DNA of 64,000 nucleotides from Streptomyces sp. TSRI0107 (GCF_001905845.1 NZ_LIVZ01000015.1:124001-188000), one strand, 5' to 3'; shown: positions 17,374-26,580, counted from the stretch's first letter. The notes: generated by a model from the sequence alone, not told the origin. Program-made: numbers and translations.

Positions 17374-17548
17374 ATGCGGGCACGGTACGTCATCGTCTCC
17401 ACCGGCACCCTCAACCAGGCCAAACTGCCCGGCATCCCCGGCATCGAGTCGTTCCGCGGCCACACCTTCCACACCAGCCGCTGGGACTACGGCTACACGG
17501 GAGGCAGCGTGGAGGACGGACTGCGCGCACTCGCCGACAAGACGGCCT
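17374..17548 (+). pseudogene. internal fragment of a flavin-containing monooxygenase
   Basis: A ~58-codon segment reads RYVIVSTGTLNQAKLPGIPG, then SFRGHTFHTSRWDYGYTGG, which is the FMO/Baeyer-Villiger-type fingerprint region after the first Rossmann motif. Neither the N-terminal FAD site nor the C-terminal half exists. The frame is fused at both sides to unrelated coding remnants, so this is a recombination scar and not a gene. Confidence 0.82.
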
Positions 17549-17849
17549 CGACGCGCCCCAGGGACTGGCGGTCCTCGGTGACGAGCTGTTCGTCGTCGAG
17601 GCCGGCAGCAGGAGACTGCTCGCCCTCTCGCCGGTGACCGGCGAGTACACGGTGGAGGCCGAGGACCTGCCGGTGGCGCCGCCCGCCGGTGCCGTCCGTC
17701 CCGAGCCCGCGCTGTTCGCCCACGGCATGCCGGGCGTGCCGCGTCCGTTCGCGGGGCTCGCCGCGGGACCCGACGGCACGCTGCTGCTGCCGGCCAACGG
17801 TGAGGGAACCGTGCTGCGTCTGCGCCGACGGCACCCGGTGACGGGCTGA
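17549..17849 (+). pseudogene. C-terminal fragment of an NHL/SMP-30-like beta-propeller protein
   Basis: In the same frame as the SDR remnant the sequence continues as PQGLAVLGDELFVVEAGSRRLLALS, then FAGLAAGPDGTLLLPANGEGTVLRL and a stop at 17847-17849. These are two propeller blades with the usual G(L/I)A..DG.L.V pattern, lacking the N-terminal blades. Third of three consecutive gene fragments. Confidence 0.72.
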
Positions 17850-17880
17850 GGCGGTGGGCACGGTCCGTACACTTGCGCGC

Positions 17881-18555
17881 GTGGTTGACGAACAGGTCGC
17901 GGAGTGGGACGGGGTCACCCTTCGGTCGTCGCTGAAGGACAGGTACGCGGCAGAGCGTGACCGGCTCGCCGACGCCGCCCGGGACGGGAACTGGCGCACG
18001 GTGTTCGAAGTCCTCGACGAACACGCGGCGTGGGTCAACACCGCACGCCTGGAAGGAAGCAGCGGCTACACCCCGCTGCACCAGGCCGCGTGGCACGGCG
18101 TCCCCGCCGAGACGGCCGACCGGCTTCTGGCGTACGGCGCCGCCCGCACCCTGCGCACGAGTGACGGGAACCGCGCCGTGGACATCGCCGAGCGGCGGGG
18201 CCACCGCCACCTCGTCGGCCTGCTGGACCCGGCCCCGAAGCACCCGCTGCCGCAGGACGCCGCCGCCCGCCTCACCGGGCACCTGCACCGTCTGATCCGG
18301 CACCGAGCGGGCCTGACGGACGGCTCCGACCTGGCCACACGGCAGCGGATGCGCCTGCCGGAGGTCGAGGCTCTGACCGAACTCGGCCATCCGGCGTGCT
18401 GGTTCCCCGTTCCCGGCATGTACGGGGGTTTCAAGATCGTGCTGCGGGGCGGTGAACTGATCGTGGACAGCTGGATCCGCGTCGTCGGCGGCTCCGAGCG
18501 GACGGATCGCGTCACGGTCGACGGAGTCCTCCTGCAGGAGGGCGGGCGGCTGTGA
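17881..18555 (+). CDS. ankyrin-repeat protein
   Basis: 224 residues from GTG 17881; GTG 17854 would add nine residues. The central part has a clear ankyrin pattern: SSGYTPLHQAAWHGVPAETADRLLAYGA followed by TSDGNRAVDIAERRGHRHLVGLL. The ~100 residues after that (LPEVEALTELGHPACWFPVPGMYGGFKIVL, then IVDSWIRVVGG) form a separate small domain common in streptomycete ankyrin proteins. Cytosolic, no membrane segment; likely a protein-protein interaction module. It sits downstream of the gene fragments and stands alone. Confidence 0.82.
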   Translation: MVDEQVAEWDGVTLRSSLKDRYAAERDRLADAARDGNWRTVFEVLDEHAAWVNTARLEGSSGYTPLHQAAWHGVPAETADRLLAYGAARTLRTSDGNRAVDIAERRGHRHLVGLLDPAPKHPLPQDAAARLTGHLHRLIRHRAGLTDGSDLATRQRMRLPEVEALTELGHPACWFPVPGMYGGFKIVLRGGELIVDSWIRVVGGSERTDRVTVDGVLLQEGGRL

Positions 18556-18745
18556 CCGGTCGGCGGACGCGGACGCGGACGCGGCTTCGGCGAGGAGACA
18601 TGCCGCGATCGGTGCAATCCTGATGCTGAGCTGTTTGGCGGGTCATCCTGTGGGCTGTCGGTCACGGTCGTGTCAGGAGTCCATGGGTGTACCGATCGCC
18701 TGACCTCGACGGATCGCGTGACCTCTACAGGCGGAGCGGGCTGAC

Positions 18746-20080
18746 GTGATGGCGGGTGGCAAGGAGGGGAACGGAACGAGACGGCCGCACCAGGCCGACC
18801 CGCTGCAGCAGCTGGACGCCCAGCTGGCCCGGATCGACGAGCAGCTGCGTTCCCTGGCCGCCGCGCGCGACCGCATCCAGGGGCTGCTGGGCGCCGTCGT
18901 GGCCATCAACCGGGAGGTCGAGCTGGCGGCGGTGCTGCACCGCATCGTGACCACCGCCATGGACCTGGTCGGCGCCCGTTACGGGGCGCTGGGGGTGCTC
19001 GACGAGTCCGGTGACCACCTGGTGCAGTTCATCCCCGTCGGGCTGTCCGACAGGGAACGCGCGGCCCTGTACGACGTGGGCTTCCCGCGTGGCCTGGGCG
19101 TGCTCGGGCATCTGATCCACAATCCCCGGCCGATGCGGGTCGACGACATCGCGTCCCATCCGGCGGCCGTCGGGTTCCCACCCGGCCACCCTGCGATGAC
19201 CACACTCCTCGGCGTCGCCGTCACCGTCCGCGGCGAGACCTACGGCGACCTCTATCTGTCCCAGCGCCGTGACGGACAGCCCTTCGACGTCCACGACGAG
19301 AACATCGTCGTCGCCCTCGCCAGCGCCGCCGGCATCGCCATCGACAACGTCCGCCTGCTGGAACAGGTGCGTTCCGGGTCCGAGCAGTTCCAGCGGCTGC
19401 TGCTGCCGACACTGCCCGACCTGCGGCCCTTCGAGGCCGCCGCCGTCTACCGGCCCGCCGCCGCGCCCAACCCGCTCGGCGGGGACTGGTACGACGCCAT
19501 CCCGCTGCCCGACGGGGCGGTGGCGCTCGTCATCGGCGACGTCGTCGGTCACGATCTGCAGGCGGCGGCCGCCATGGCCTCCACCCGCAACATGCTGCGC
19601 TCCCTGCTCTTCGAGCTGCGTACGCCGCCCAGCGCGGTCCTCACCCAGCTGGACCGGACCCTCGACGCCATCACCGACAACCCGGTCACCACCACCGGTC
19701 TGGCCCGCATCGAACCCGCCGAGGGCGCTTGGCGGCTGCTCTGGAGCACCGCGGGGCACGTTCCGCCGCTGCTCATCACGCCGGACCGCCGGGCGCGGTA
19801 CCTGTCCGCGGAGCCGGGACTGCCGCTGAACGTGGACTGCGATCAGCACCGCCCGGACCACAGCCACCCGCTGCCGCCCGGCGCCACCGTGGTCTTCTTC
19901 ACCGACGGTCTGGTCGAACACCCCGACCACTCCATCGACGACAGCCTCGGCCACCTTGCCGCACTCGCCGAGATCTACGCGGACCTGCCCCTGCAGGACT
20001 TCGTGCAGGCCATCGCCGACCACCACCCCAGCGACGGGCACGACGACATGGCCGTCCTCGCCCTGCGCACCCCGCGGTGA
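18746..20080 (+). CDS. GAF-domain SpoIIE-type PP2C phosphatase, possible haem or redox sensor
   Basis: 444 residues (GTG 18746; ATG 18749 gives one fewer). Residues 20-50 form a coiled coil. Residues ~45-205 are a GAF domain very close to the DosS/DevS GAF-A type (GARYGALGVLDESG, HPAAVGFPPGHPAM, TYGDLYLSQ). The His in GFPPGHPAM (about 148) aligns with the haem-ligand His149 of mycobacterial DosS. From ~225 comes a SpoIIE/RsbU phosphatase with GGDWYDAIPLPDG, IGDVVGHDLQAAAAM and the final DGHDDMAVLALR metal motif. It would dephosphorylate an anti-sigma antagonist in response to a bound ligand. The MASE1 gene follows 105 bp later in the same direction. Confidence 0.9.
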   Translation: MMAGGKEGNGTRRPHQADPLQQLDAQLARIDEQLRSLAAARDRIQGLLGAVVAINREVELAAVLHRIVTTAMDLVGARYGALGVLDESGDHLVQFIPVGLSDRERAALYDVGFPRGLGVLGHLIHNPRPMRVDDIASHPAAVGFPPGHPAMTTLLGVAVTVRGETYGDLYLSQRRDGQPFDVHDENIVVALASAAGIAIDNVRLLEQVRSGSEQFQRLLLPTLPDLRPFEAAAVYRPAAAPNPLGGDWYDAIPLPDGAVALVIGDVVGHDLQAAAAMASTRNMLRSLLFELRTPPSAVLTQLDRTLDAITDNPVTTTGLARIEPAEGAWRLLWSTAGHVPPLLITPDRRARYLSAEPGLPLNVDCDQHRPDHSHPLPPGATVVFFTDGLVEHPDHSIDDSLGHLAALAEIYADLPLQDFVQAIADHHPSDGHDDMAVLALRTPR

Positions 20081-20185
20081 AGCCACCCGGCGGCGGCCGC
20101 AGGCGCGCCGCGGACCCGGCGGGGGCGGGGACTGCGACGAGGGCAGAAGATGGACTGAGAGACGGGGCGAGGGACGGTTCTCCTG

Positions 20186-21184
20186 ATGACTGTCGCGTGG
20201 CGTGACAGGCTCCGGCGTGGTGGCGTGACGGCCCTGATGATCGGCGCCGTGGCCGGGCTGTACTACGGCGGGGGCGAGCTGGGGCTGCTCCAGCAGCTCG
20301 TACGGGGGCAGGTCACGCCGCTGTGGCCGGCCACCGGCATCGCCGTGGCCGCGCTGATCCTCCTCGGCCTGCGGGCCTGGCCCGGGATCGCCCTCGGCGC
20401 GTTCCTGATCAACGTCTCCCTCGGGCCGTCGGTCCCCGCGGTGATCGCGATCACCGCCGGCAACACCCTCGCGCCACTCGCCTCGTACGCGCTGTTGCGC
20501 CTCGTCGGGTTCGACCTCCGGATGAACCGGTTCCGGGACGCGCTCGCGCTGGTCTTCCTCGGCGCCTTCACCGGCATGCTGATCAGCTCGACGGTGGGCA
20601 GCGGCACCCTGGAGCTGGTCGGCGCGCTGCCCCCCGGTGAGTTCTGGACCACGTGGTGGGTGTGGTGGACCGGCGACGCGATGGGTGTCCTGGTGGTGGC
20701 GCCGGTCCTGCTCGTGCTCAGACACGCGCACCGGCCCAGGGACGCGCCGCCGTCCCGCTGGGCGGAGGCGGCACTGCTCGCGGCGGCCGCCGTCGTCGTC
20801 GGTTTCCTGGAGATCTCCACGGCGCCGCTGATCTTCATGGCCTTCCCGCTGCTGACGTGGGCGGCCTTCCGCTTCCAGCACGCCGGCGCCGCGCCCTGCG
20901 CGCTGGTCGCCTCCACGTTCGCGATCGTCGCCGCCACCCGGGGAACGGGCCCGTTCGCCGGTCACACCGTCATAGTCGCGATGAGCTCGCTCCAGGCGTT
21001 CAACGGCGCGGCCGCCCTGACCGCGCTGCTGCTCTCCGCCGCCATCGCCGAGCGCAACCGGACCCAGCAGCGGATCGAGCAGGCCTCCCGGCGACTCGCC
21101 GACATGGTCGCCAGGACCGCGGGCGGCACCGGCGACCTGCCCATGTTCGCCGCCGACCGAGAGGACGACGACGGGCAGGGCTAG
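20186..21184 (+). CDS. MASE1-domain integral membrane protein
   Basis: 332 residues with eight or nine membrane spans. TPLWPATGIAVAALILLGLRAWPGIALGAFLINVSLG and WTTWWVWWTGDAMGVLVVAPVLL are the two diagnostic MASE1 motifs. MASE1 is normally the sensory head of histidine kinases or diguanylate cyclases, but here there is only a short helical tail (RNRTQQRIEQASRRLADMV) and no output domain. It follows the GAF-SpoIIE phosphatase with the same orientation, so it may be its membrane partner. GAGGGACGG lies upstream of ATG 20186. Confidence 0.88.
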   Translation: MTVAWRDRLRRGGVTALMIGAVAGLYYGGGELGLLQQLVRGQVTPLWPATGIAVAALILLGLRAWPGIALGAFLINVSLGPSVPAVIAITAGNTLAPLASYALLRLVGFDLRMNRFRDALALVFLGAFTGMLISSTVGSGTLELVGALPPGEFWTTWWVWWTGDAMGVLVVAPVLLVLRHAHRPRDAPPSRWAEAALLAAAAVVVGFLEISTAPLIFMAFPLLTWAAFRFQHAGAAPCALVASTFAIVAATRGTGPFAGHTVIVAMSSLQAFNGAAALTALLLSAAIAERNRTQQRIEQASRRLADMVARTAGGTGDLPMFAADREDDDGQG

Positions 21185-21210
21185 CGAGACACCCCCTAAG
21201 GGGCCGGGGC

Positions 21211-21227
21211 CGCCCCGACCCGGGGCG
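21211..21227. terminator. candidate bidirectional terminator
   Basis: Perfect CGCCCCG-ACC-CGGGGCG hairpin in the 67-bp space between the convergent MASE1 and AI-2E transporter genes. Confidence 0.45.
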
Positions 21228-21251
21228 GGAGCGGCTCGGCAGGGCCGGACG

Positions 21252-22433
21252 CTACGAGGGGACCGGCGCCCCGGAGGGCGACTCGTCGGCCTCCGGTTCC
21301 GGCTCCGGTTCACTCAGCTGCTCACGCAGGTAGTTCCAGACCACCGCGATCAGCGCGGCCGCCGGTACCGCGAGGAGGCTGCCGACGATGCCGGCCAGGC
21401 TGCCGCCCAGCGTGACCGCCAGGAGGACCACCCCCGCGTGCAGGCCGAGCCCGCGGCTCTGGATCATGGGCTGGAACACGTTGCCCTCCAGCTGCTGCAC
21501 CACGACGATGATCGCCAGCACGATCAGCGCGTCCGTCGGTCCGTTGGAGACGAGGGCGATGAGGACCGCGACCAGACCCGCGAAGAGCGCGCCCACGATC
21601 GGCACGAACGCGGAAACGAAGGTCAGTACCGCGAGCGGCAGCACCAGCGGAACCTTGAGGATCCACAGGCCGATGCCGATGAGCACGGCGTCGAGCAGAC
21701 CGACGAACGCCTGGGAGCGCACGAACGCGCCGAGGGTCTCCCAGCTGCGCTCGGCCACGACCGGGATGTCCGTGGCCAGCCGGCCGGGGAGCTGACGGGA
21801 CAGCCAGGGCAGGAACCGCGGGCCGTCCTTGAGGAAGAAGAACATCAGGAACAGCGCCAGGACGGCGGTCACCACACCGTTGACCACGGTGCTCAGCCCC
21901 GCGGCCACCGTGGTGAGCAGGCTGCCGAGACTGTCCTGGAGCCGGGCCACGGCCTTGTCGAAGCCGTCGGTGATCTGGTCGTCACCGATGTTCAACGGCG
22001 GCCCGGCGGCCCACTCGCGGATCCGCTGGATGCCCTCGACCGCGCCGTCGGCCAGCTCGCCGGACTCGGACGCCACCGGAATCGTGATCAGCGCCAGGAT
22101 GCCGGTGACGACGAGCAGGAACAGCACGGTCACCACCGACGCGGCCAGCGCCGGCGGCCAGCCCCGCCGACGCAGGAACCGGGCCGCGGGCCAGGTCAGT
22201 GTGGTGATGAACAAGCCCACTATGAGAGGCCAGACAACGGACCACATCCGCCCCAGGAGCCACAGAACCACCGAGGCCGTGAAGAGGACCACCAGCAGGT
22301 CGAGGCAGGCACGTGCCGAAGTGCGCAGCGCCGCGGTGGTTTTCGTGGAACTCAACGAACCAGGCATGGGGGTAACCCTATGGGTACGTCCGCCGCGCGC
22401 TGTCATCGCCGAGTTCCGGCCGGGCTCGCTCAT
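21252..22433 (-). CDS. AI-2E/PerM-family membrane transporter
   Basis: 393 residues with seven to eight spans. Landmarks are the early pair (LDLLVVLFTASVVLWLLG, WPLIVGLFITTLTWPAARFL), FFFLKDGPRFLPWL, and the family signature VGALFAGLVAVLIAL followed by VQQLEGNVFQPMIQSRGLGLHA. The tail is acidic (SEPEPEPEADESP). Members export signals or ions; substrate unknown. The ATG at 22433 is just 6 bp after the stop of the upstream lipoprotein gene, suggesting co-transcription; ATG 22367 is an alternative start. Confidence 0.9.
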   Translation of the reverse strand: MSEPGRNSAMTARGGRTHRVTPMPGSLSSTKTTAALRTSARACLDLLVVLFTASVVLWLLGRMWSVVWPLIVGLFITTLTWPAARFLRRRGWPPALAASVVTVLFLLVVTGILALITIPVASESGELADGAVEGIQRIREWAAGPPLNIGDDQITDGFDKAVARLQDSLGSLLTTVAAGLSTVVNGVVTAVLALFLMFFFLKDGPRFLPWLSRQLPGRLATDIPVVAERSWETLGAFVRSQAFVGLLDAVLIGIGLWILKVPLVLPLAVLTFVSAFVPIVGALFAGLVAVLIALVSNGPTDALIVLAIIVVVQQLEGNVFQPMIQSRGLGLHAGVVLLAVTLGGSLAGIVGSLLAVPAAALIAVVWNYLREQLSEPEPEPEADESPSGAPVPS

Positions 22434-22439
22434 GGCCGC

Positions 22440-23864
22440 CTACCTCTGGGACGGGAACACGAAGAAGCCCGCGTCCGTGCTGATGTAGCCGTAACCCGAC
22501 GGCTGCGAGAACAGCGGCAGGTTCCGCTCGGGCAGGCTCTTGGCGAGCACCTTCTTGGTGCGGCCGTCGACGGCGAGGAACACGGTCTCGCTGAAGCCGT
22601 CCTCCTTGGTGCTGCCGTAGAGGACACCGTTCGGGGAGAAGCGCAGCGGCGTCATCGCCTTCTCGCCCTCCTTCTGGGCCCAGATCTCCCTGCCGTCGGC
22701 GGGCTGCCACACGGCGGTGCCCAGTTCGGTGTGAGCGGCGGCCAGCGTGCGGTCGGGGGTGAAGACGGAGGTGCCCTCGGTGTCGAGGGTGTCGGCGGGG
22801 CTGTCCTCGTACGAGTACGTGGAGGAGCCGCCGACCTGCTTGCCGCTCGCGATGTCGTACGTCGCCGTCACCCAGGTGTCGGGAGAGAGCGCGCCCGCCC
22901 CCCACGCGGTGAGGACGCGGCCGTCGCGCACGTCGAGGACCCGGAGGGCACCGCTGGTGCGCTGCCCGTCGTCGTCCAGCTCCACGTCCGCCGGCGGAGT
23001 GACGTCCCCGGTGCTCCAGACCTTCTTGCCGGTGGCGAGGTCCGTCATGACGAGCTGTTCGGGCTCGTCCTCGTAGTTGGACGCGTTCTCCACGTGGAAG
23101 GCGTACGTGCCGGTGATCAGGGGCGCGTGGGCCTGCCCGCCGTCGATCTGGTGGTTGCGCGAGTCGTAGGAGCACCGCGCCAGTTGTCCGGTGCAGGTGA
23201 CCTTGCGGGCCGCGCCTCCGTCGACGGGCGTGAGCTTCAGGCTCTCGTCACCGTCCTGCTCGATGATGTGGCCTTCGCGGACGTCGAATTCCTCGGCCCC
23301 GCTGGTGGCCTCGCCCAGCCGCGCGCCGTCGCTGCCGTAGACGGTGACCTTGGTGGTGGTCTTCTCCTCGCTCAGGCCGTCCGACTCGGTCGTGGCACTG
23401 GCGAACACGGCGACCGCCGGGACGCCGTCGTGCCAGGTCGTCGCGGCCACGCGTTCGGTCGTCACCTCCAGGGTCTTGCGCACCTCGCCGGTCTTCACGT
23501 TCCGGAACTCCAGGGTGACCGGCTCGGGGTCGTCGGTGAAGTGCAGGGTGCCGACCGAGCCGTCGGCCGGCTCCGACGCGTAGCCCTCGCCGAGCGCGTA
23601 CGCGCCCTGGGCGTCCTTGACGAACAGGAAGGTGTCACCGAGGTCGATGGCGTGGGCGGGCGGCAGGCTCCACGCCGCCTTGGCGGCGAGGCCGGGTATC
23701 GCGGGCCCGCCGTAGGAGGGGCCCTTGGGCGCCGCGCCGTCCGGGCCGGCCGAACTGCCGTCCTTGCCCTTGGCGGTGGAGCCGCCGCCGTCGGAGGAAC
23801 CGCAGCCCGCGACCAGACCGAGCGACAGGACGAGGCCGACGGCCATCACTGTGTACTTGTTCAT
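22440..23864 (-). CDS. secreted lipoprotein with PQQ/WD-like beta-propeller
   Basis: 474 residues. Start ATG 23864 (MNKYTVMAVGLVLSLGLVAGC) has GGGGAC upstream and gives a clean type II signal with lipobox LVAGC. A disordered Gly/Ser/Lys linker follows. The rest is repeated strands with DLATGKKVWSTGDVTP, TYDIASGKQVGGSSTYSYEDS, FSPNGVLYGSTKEDGFSETVFLAVDGRTKKVLAKSLPE, the pattern of PQQ-type propeller lipoproteins. Probably a surface binding or assembly protein; no catalytic residues seen. Likely the first gene of an operon with the AI-2E transporter. Confidence 0.82.
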   Translation of the reverse strand: MNKYTVMAVGLVLSLGLVAGCGSSDGGGSTAKGKDGSSAGPDGAAPKGPSYGGPAIPGLAAKAAWSLPPAHAIDLGDTFLFVKDAQGAYALGEGYASEPADGSVGTLHFTDDPEPVTLEFRNVKTGEVRKTLEVTTERVAATTWHDGVPAVAVFASATTESDGLSEEKTTTKVTVYGSDGARLGEATSGAEEFDVREGHIIEQDGDESLKLTPVDGGAARKVTCTGQLARCSYDSRNHQIDGGQAHAPLITGTYAFHVENASNYEDEPEQLVMTDLATGKKVWSTGDVTPPADVELDDDGQRTSGALRVLDVRDGRVLTAWGAGALSPDTWVTATYDIASGKQVGGSSTYSYEDSPADTLDTEGTSVFTPDRTLAAAHTELGTAVWQPADGREIWAQKEGEKAMTPLRFSPNGVLYGSTKEDGFSETVFLAVDGRTKKVLAKSLPERNLPLFSQPSGYGYISTDAGFFVFPSQR

Positions 23865-24048
23865 GTCCCCGTTAGTTTTTTCGAAGGCGATCTTGAAATG
23901 CTCACGGCAGCATAGGGGTGTCCGGGCGAACGCGCCCGCGGGGGCCCCGGGGTTACGGGCCGGAAGGCGGGCAGAACTCCCCCGAGACGACGGCAGGTTG
24001 CCCTCGGTCGGCACGGTGGTCGTCATCTGCCGGAGCTGGGCGGGGCGC

Positions 24049-24416
24049 AGCAGCCGGCAGCTCGCCTCCGCGCACTACTCCGCCGGACGCGTCCGGCAGG
24101 CCCTGCTGCTCCTCGACGAGGCCGCGGAGCTGAGCGAGCACGTCAGCGACGACCGGGCCCGGATGCGTCACCTCGGCAACCGGGCCGCGCTGCTGCGTGA
24201 ACTCGGCGAGGGGGCCGAGGCCCGGGCGACGCTGAACCGGTGCCTCGCTCTGCGCCCCGAGCGACCGACCCCCGGCGAGGAGGCGCGCTGGAAGGCCGGG
24301 GCCTCGCCGGGTACGAGTTCGGACACGTCCTGGAAGCCCTCGGAGACGAACACGCGGCCCTTGGGGTCACCGACCTGCGGGCCCTGACGGAAGCACCGGG
24401 CGATGCCCGTGGCTGA
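24049..24416 (+). pseudogene. frameshifted TPR-like fragment
   Basis: Reads RQLASAHYSAGRVRQALLLLDEAAELSEH, then MRHLGNRAALLRELGEGAEARATLNRCLALRPERP, two to three TPR-type helical hairpins. Near 24280 the sense moves to another frame (LAGYEFGHVLEALGDEHAALGVTDLRAL) and ends at TGA 24414-24416. No start codon with a ribosome site precedes it. It looks like the remaining 3' part of a larger TPR protein gene that has also lost one reading frame. Confidence 0.55.
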
Positions 24417-24444
24417 ACCGCCCGGTGCCGCTCACGAACCAGCC

Positions 24445-24891
24445 TCAGGCCGCACGGCAGACCGCACATCCATGGCGTTCGATCGAGGCCGCCAGTTCGC
24501 TCGCCGCCGCCCGCACCGCCGGGTCCTCGTCACGGGTCAGCACGTCCGCCGTGGTCGTGCGGTCCAGCACGGCCAGGTGAGCCGCGCGCTGTATCTCACG
24601 CTGCGAGGCGCTGTGTTCGAGTATCGCCCGCAGCAGCTCGATCACGGCGGGCCGGCTGGTGACGGTCTCGGTCACCGCGAGATCCCACAGGAAGGGAACC
24701 GCCGCGACGGTCGCGTCGAAGACCGCCAGCTCACCGAGCCACAGACCGAGATCGCTCAACGCCTCCTCACCGGCCCTGGCGTCACCCCACGCCACACGGG
24801 ACAGCCGGCCCGGGACGTCCCTCGCGGATCCGTACGCATGCTTCAGCTCATGCCACGGAACCCGGCTCATGCCCTTGAGTATCGTCCCCAC
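24445..24891 (-). CDS. small HEAT-like helical protein, hypothetical
   Basis: 148 residues from GTG 24891 (GGAGGG upstream); ATG 24870 (MSRVPWHELKHAYG) is the other choice. The sequence is a stack of amphipathic helices: WHELKHAYGSARDVPGRL, then LSDLGLWLGELAVFDATVAAVPFLWDLA, and EDPAVRAAASELAASIERHG. The W..L.HAYG.A.D.P..L opening is common among short actinobacterial proteins found near polymorphic toxin or SUKH loci. No catalytic residues. Function unknown; an immunity-like or adaptor role is only an inference. Confidence 0.72.
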   Translation of the reverse strand: MGTILKGMSRVPWHELKHAYGSARDVPGRLSRVAWGDARAGEEALSDLGLWLGELAVFDATVAAVPFLWDLAVTETVTSRPAVIELLRAILEHSASQREIQRAAHLAVLDRTTTADVLTRDEDPAVRAAASELAASIERHGCAVCRAA

Positions 24892-24934
24892 CGCGCCCTC
24901 CCACCGGTCCCCTGCTCAGTCGGATGACGAACGG

Positions 24935-26431
24935 TCAGAGCCTCGGGTTCCCGGACTGCGCCTCGACGAGTTCGGCGGCCTCTTCCTCCGTCTCGACGCA
25001 GGGCGGCGAGCCGGCCAGGGGCTCGTTGGCGGTTTCCCTCATGCACAGGACCGCGACGACACCGACGACCGCGGCCGCCATGGCGTAGTAGGCGGGCATG
25101 AGATTGGTGCCGAACACGCTGATCAACGCGGTGATCACCAGAGGAGTCGTACCGCCGAAGACCGACGTGGACAGGTTGTAGGCGACCGAGAGGGAGCCGT
25201 AGCGGACGTGGGTGGGGAAGATCGCGGGGAGCGCCGACGACATCGTGCCGAGCATGGCCACCAGGGAGAGCCCCATCAGGAACAGGCCCAGGCCGATGAG
25301 GATGACGTTGCCCTGCCTGATGAGGAGGAAGGACGGCACGGAGAGGACCAGGAAGCCGAGCATGCCCGCCAGCAACAGGGGCTTGCGCCCGAAGCGGTCC
25401 GAGAGCCGTCCGACCTGGCTGATGACGCACATCTGAAGGACCATCACGATGAGCAGGACCAGCAGACCGTGGTTGGTCCCGTAGCCCAGCTCCTCCGACA
25501 GGTACGTCGGCATGTACGACAGCAGCATGTAGTCCGTGATGTTGTACGCCGCGACGAGCGCGAGGCACAGCAGCAGCGGCCGCCAGTACCGCGTGAAGAT
25601 CTTGCCGAGGTCGGCGGTGGCCGAGGTCTCCACCGCGTCGGCGGCCTCGGTCGCCCTGGCGTCGCCCTCCTCCAGCTTCTGGAAGGCCGGCGTCTCGTCC
25701 AGCTTGAGCCGCAGGTACAGGCCGATCAGACCGAGGGGCGCCGCGACCAGGAACGGAACACGCCAGCCCCAGCTCAGCATCTGGTCCTCGCTCAGGACGC
25801 TGGTGAGGACGACGACGAGGCCGGAGGCCCCCACGTACCCGGCGAGCGTGCCCAGTTCGAGGAAGCTGCCGAAGAAACCGCGCCGCTTGTCGGGGGCGTA
25901 CTCCGCGATGAAGGTCGAGGCGCCGCCGTACTCCCCGCCGGTGGAGAAGCCCTGCACCAGCCGGAAGAAGATCAGCAGGGCCGGGGCCCACAGCCCGATG
26001 CTCGCGTGCGCGGGGATCAGGCCGATGGCGAAGGTGCCCACCGCCATCATGATCATCGTGATGGAGAGGATGCGCTTGCGGCCCAGCTTGTCGCCGAGCG
26101 GCCCGAACACCATTCCGCCGACCGGACGCACCAGGAAGGCCACGGCGAAGGTCGCGAAGGAGCTGAGCAGTTGGGCGGTGTCGCTCCCCGAGGGGAAGAA
26201 CACCTTGCCCATGGTCGCGGCGAGATAGCTGTAGATGCCGAAGTCGTACCACTCCATCGCGTTGCCGAGGGCGGCGGCCTTCGTGGCGCGTTTGACCGCC
26301 GCCTCGTCGGTGACGGTGATGTCGCTGCGGCGCAGCTTCGGCCGGTGTGTCCTCTCCATCGCCCGGAACAGCACGCCGTGGCGTCTGATCGCGGCGGGCT
26401 CCACCGACTCGTCGTTGTCGGGCGCCGCCAT
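24935..26431 (-). CDS. MFS metabolite:H+ symporter (MHS/ProP family)
   Basis: 498 residues, 12 spans. The N-terminal GNAMEWYDFGIYSYLAATMGKVFFP, the loop GPLGDKLGRKR and FFRLVQGFSTGGEYGG with FGSFLELGTLAG are the textbook signatures of the MHS group (ProP, KgtP, ShiA). The long acidic central loop (EEGDARATEAADAVETSA) and C-terminal tail are cytoplasmic. AAGGAG precedes ATG 26431. It imports a compatible solute or organic acid with protons. Divergent from the amidinotransferase gene, so the substrate may be related to a guanidino compound, but this is inference. Confidence 0.92.
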   Translation of the reverse strand: MAAPDNDESVEPAAIRRHGVLFRAMERTHRPKLRRSDITVTDEAAVKRATKAAALGNAMEWYDFGIYSYLAATMGKVFFPSGSDTAQLLSSFATFAVAFLVRPVGGMVFGPLGDKLGRKRILSITMIMMAVGTFAIGLIPAHASIGLWAPALLIFFRLVQGFSTGGEYGGASTFIAEYAPDKRRGFFGSFLELGTLAGYVGASGLVVVLTSVLSEDQMLSWGWRVPFLVAAPLGLIGLYLRLKLDETPAFQKLEEGDARATEAADAVETSATADLGKIFTRYWRPLLLCLALVAAYNITDYMLLSYMPTYLSEELGYGTNHGLLVLLIVMVLQMCVISQVGRLSDRFGRKPLLLAGMLGFLVLSVPSFLLIRQGNVILIGLGLFLMGLSLVAMLGTMSSALPAIFPTHVRYGSLSVAYNLSTSVFGGTTPLVITALISVFGTNLMPAYYAMAAAVVGVVAVLCMRETANEPLAGSPPCVETEEEAAELVEAQSGNPRL

Positions 26432-26580
26432 GGCAAGGCTCCTTTCGCCGGTGGTCGTACCAGGCAGAACACCTGCACAGTTCTGACGCGCTCAAACTGA
26501 CCTGTTCGTGCGGCACCCGGACGACTGCGGAGAGTGATCACCGGAGTCGTCCTCGAGGAGGACGCTTCGGGGCGAGCAGG

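Noticed and set aside
17181..17849. 222-residue ORF spanning the SDR and NHL fragments
   Set aside because: It is an in-frame fusion of two unrelated remnants with out-of-frame FMO sequence between; treated as pseudogenes.
18725..21313. 862-residue frame opposite the GAF-SpoIIE and MASE1 genes
   Set aside because: Antisense shadow; both plus-strand genes have strong family motifs.
21438..23915. 825-residue frame opposite the AI-2E transporter and lipoprotein genes
   Set aside because: Low complexity; no start signal, no domain.
24659..26500. 613-residue frame opposite the MFS transporter
   Set aside because: Antisense shadow of the 12-span transporter.
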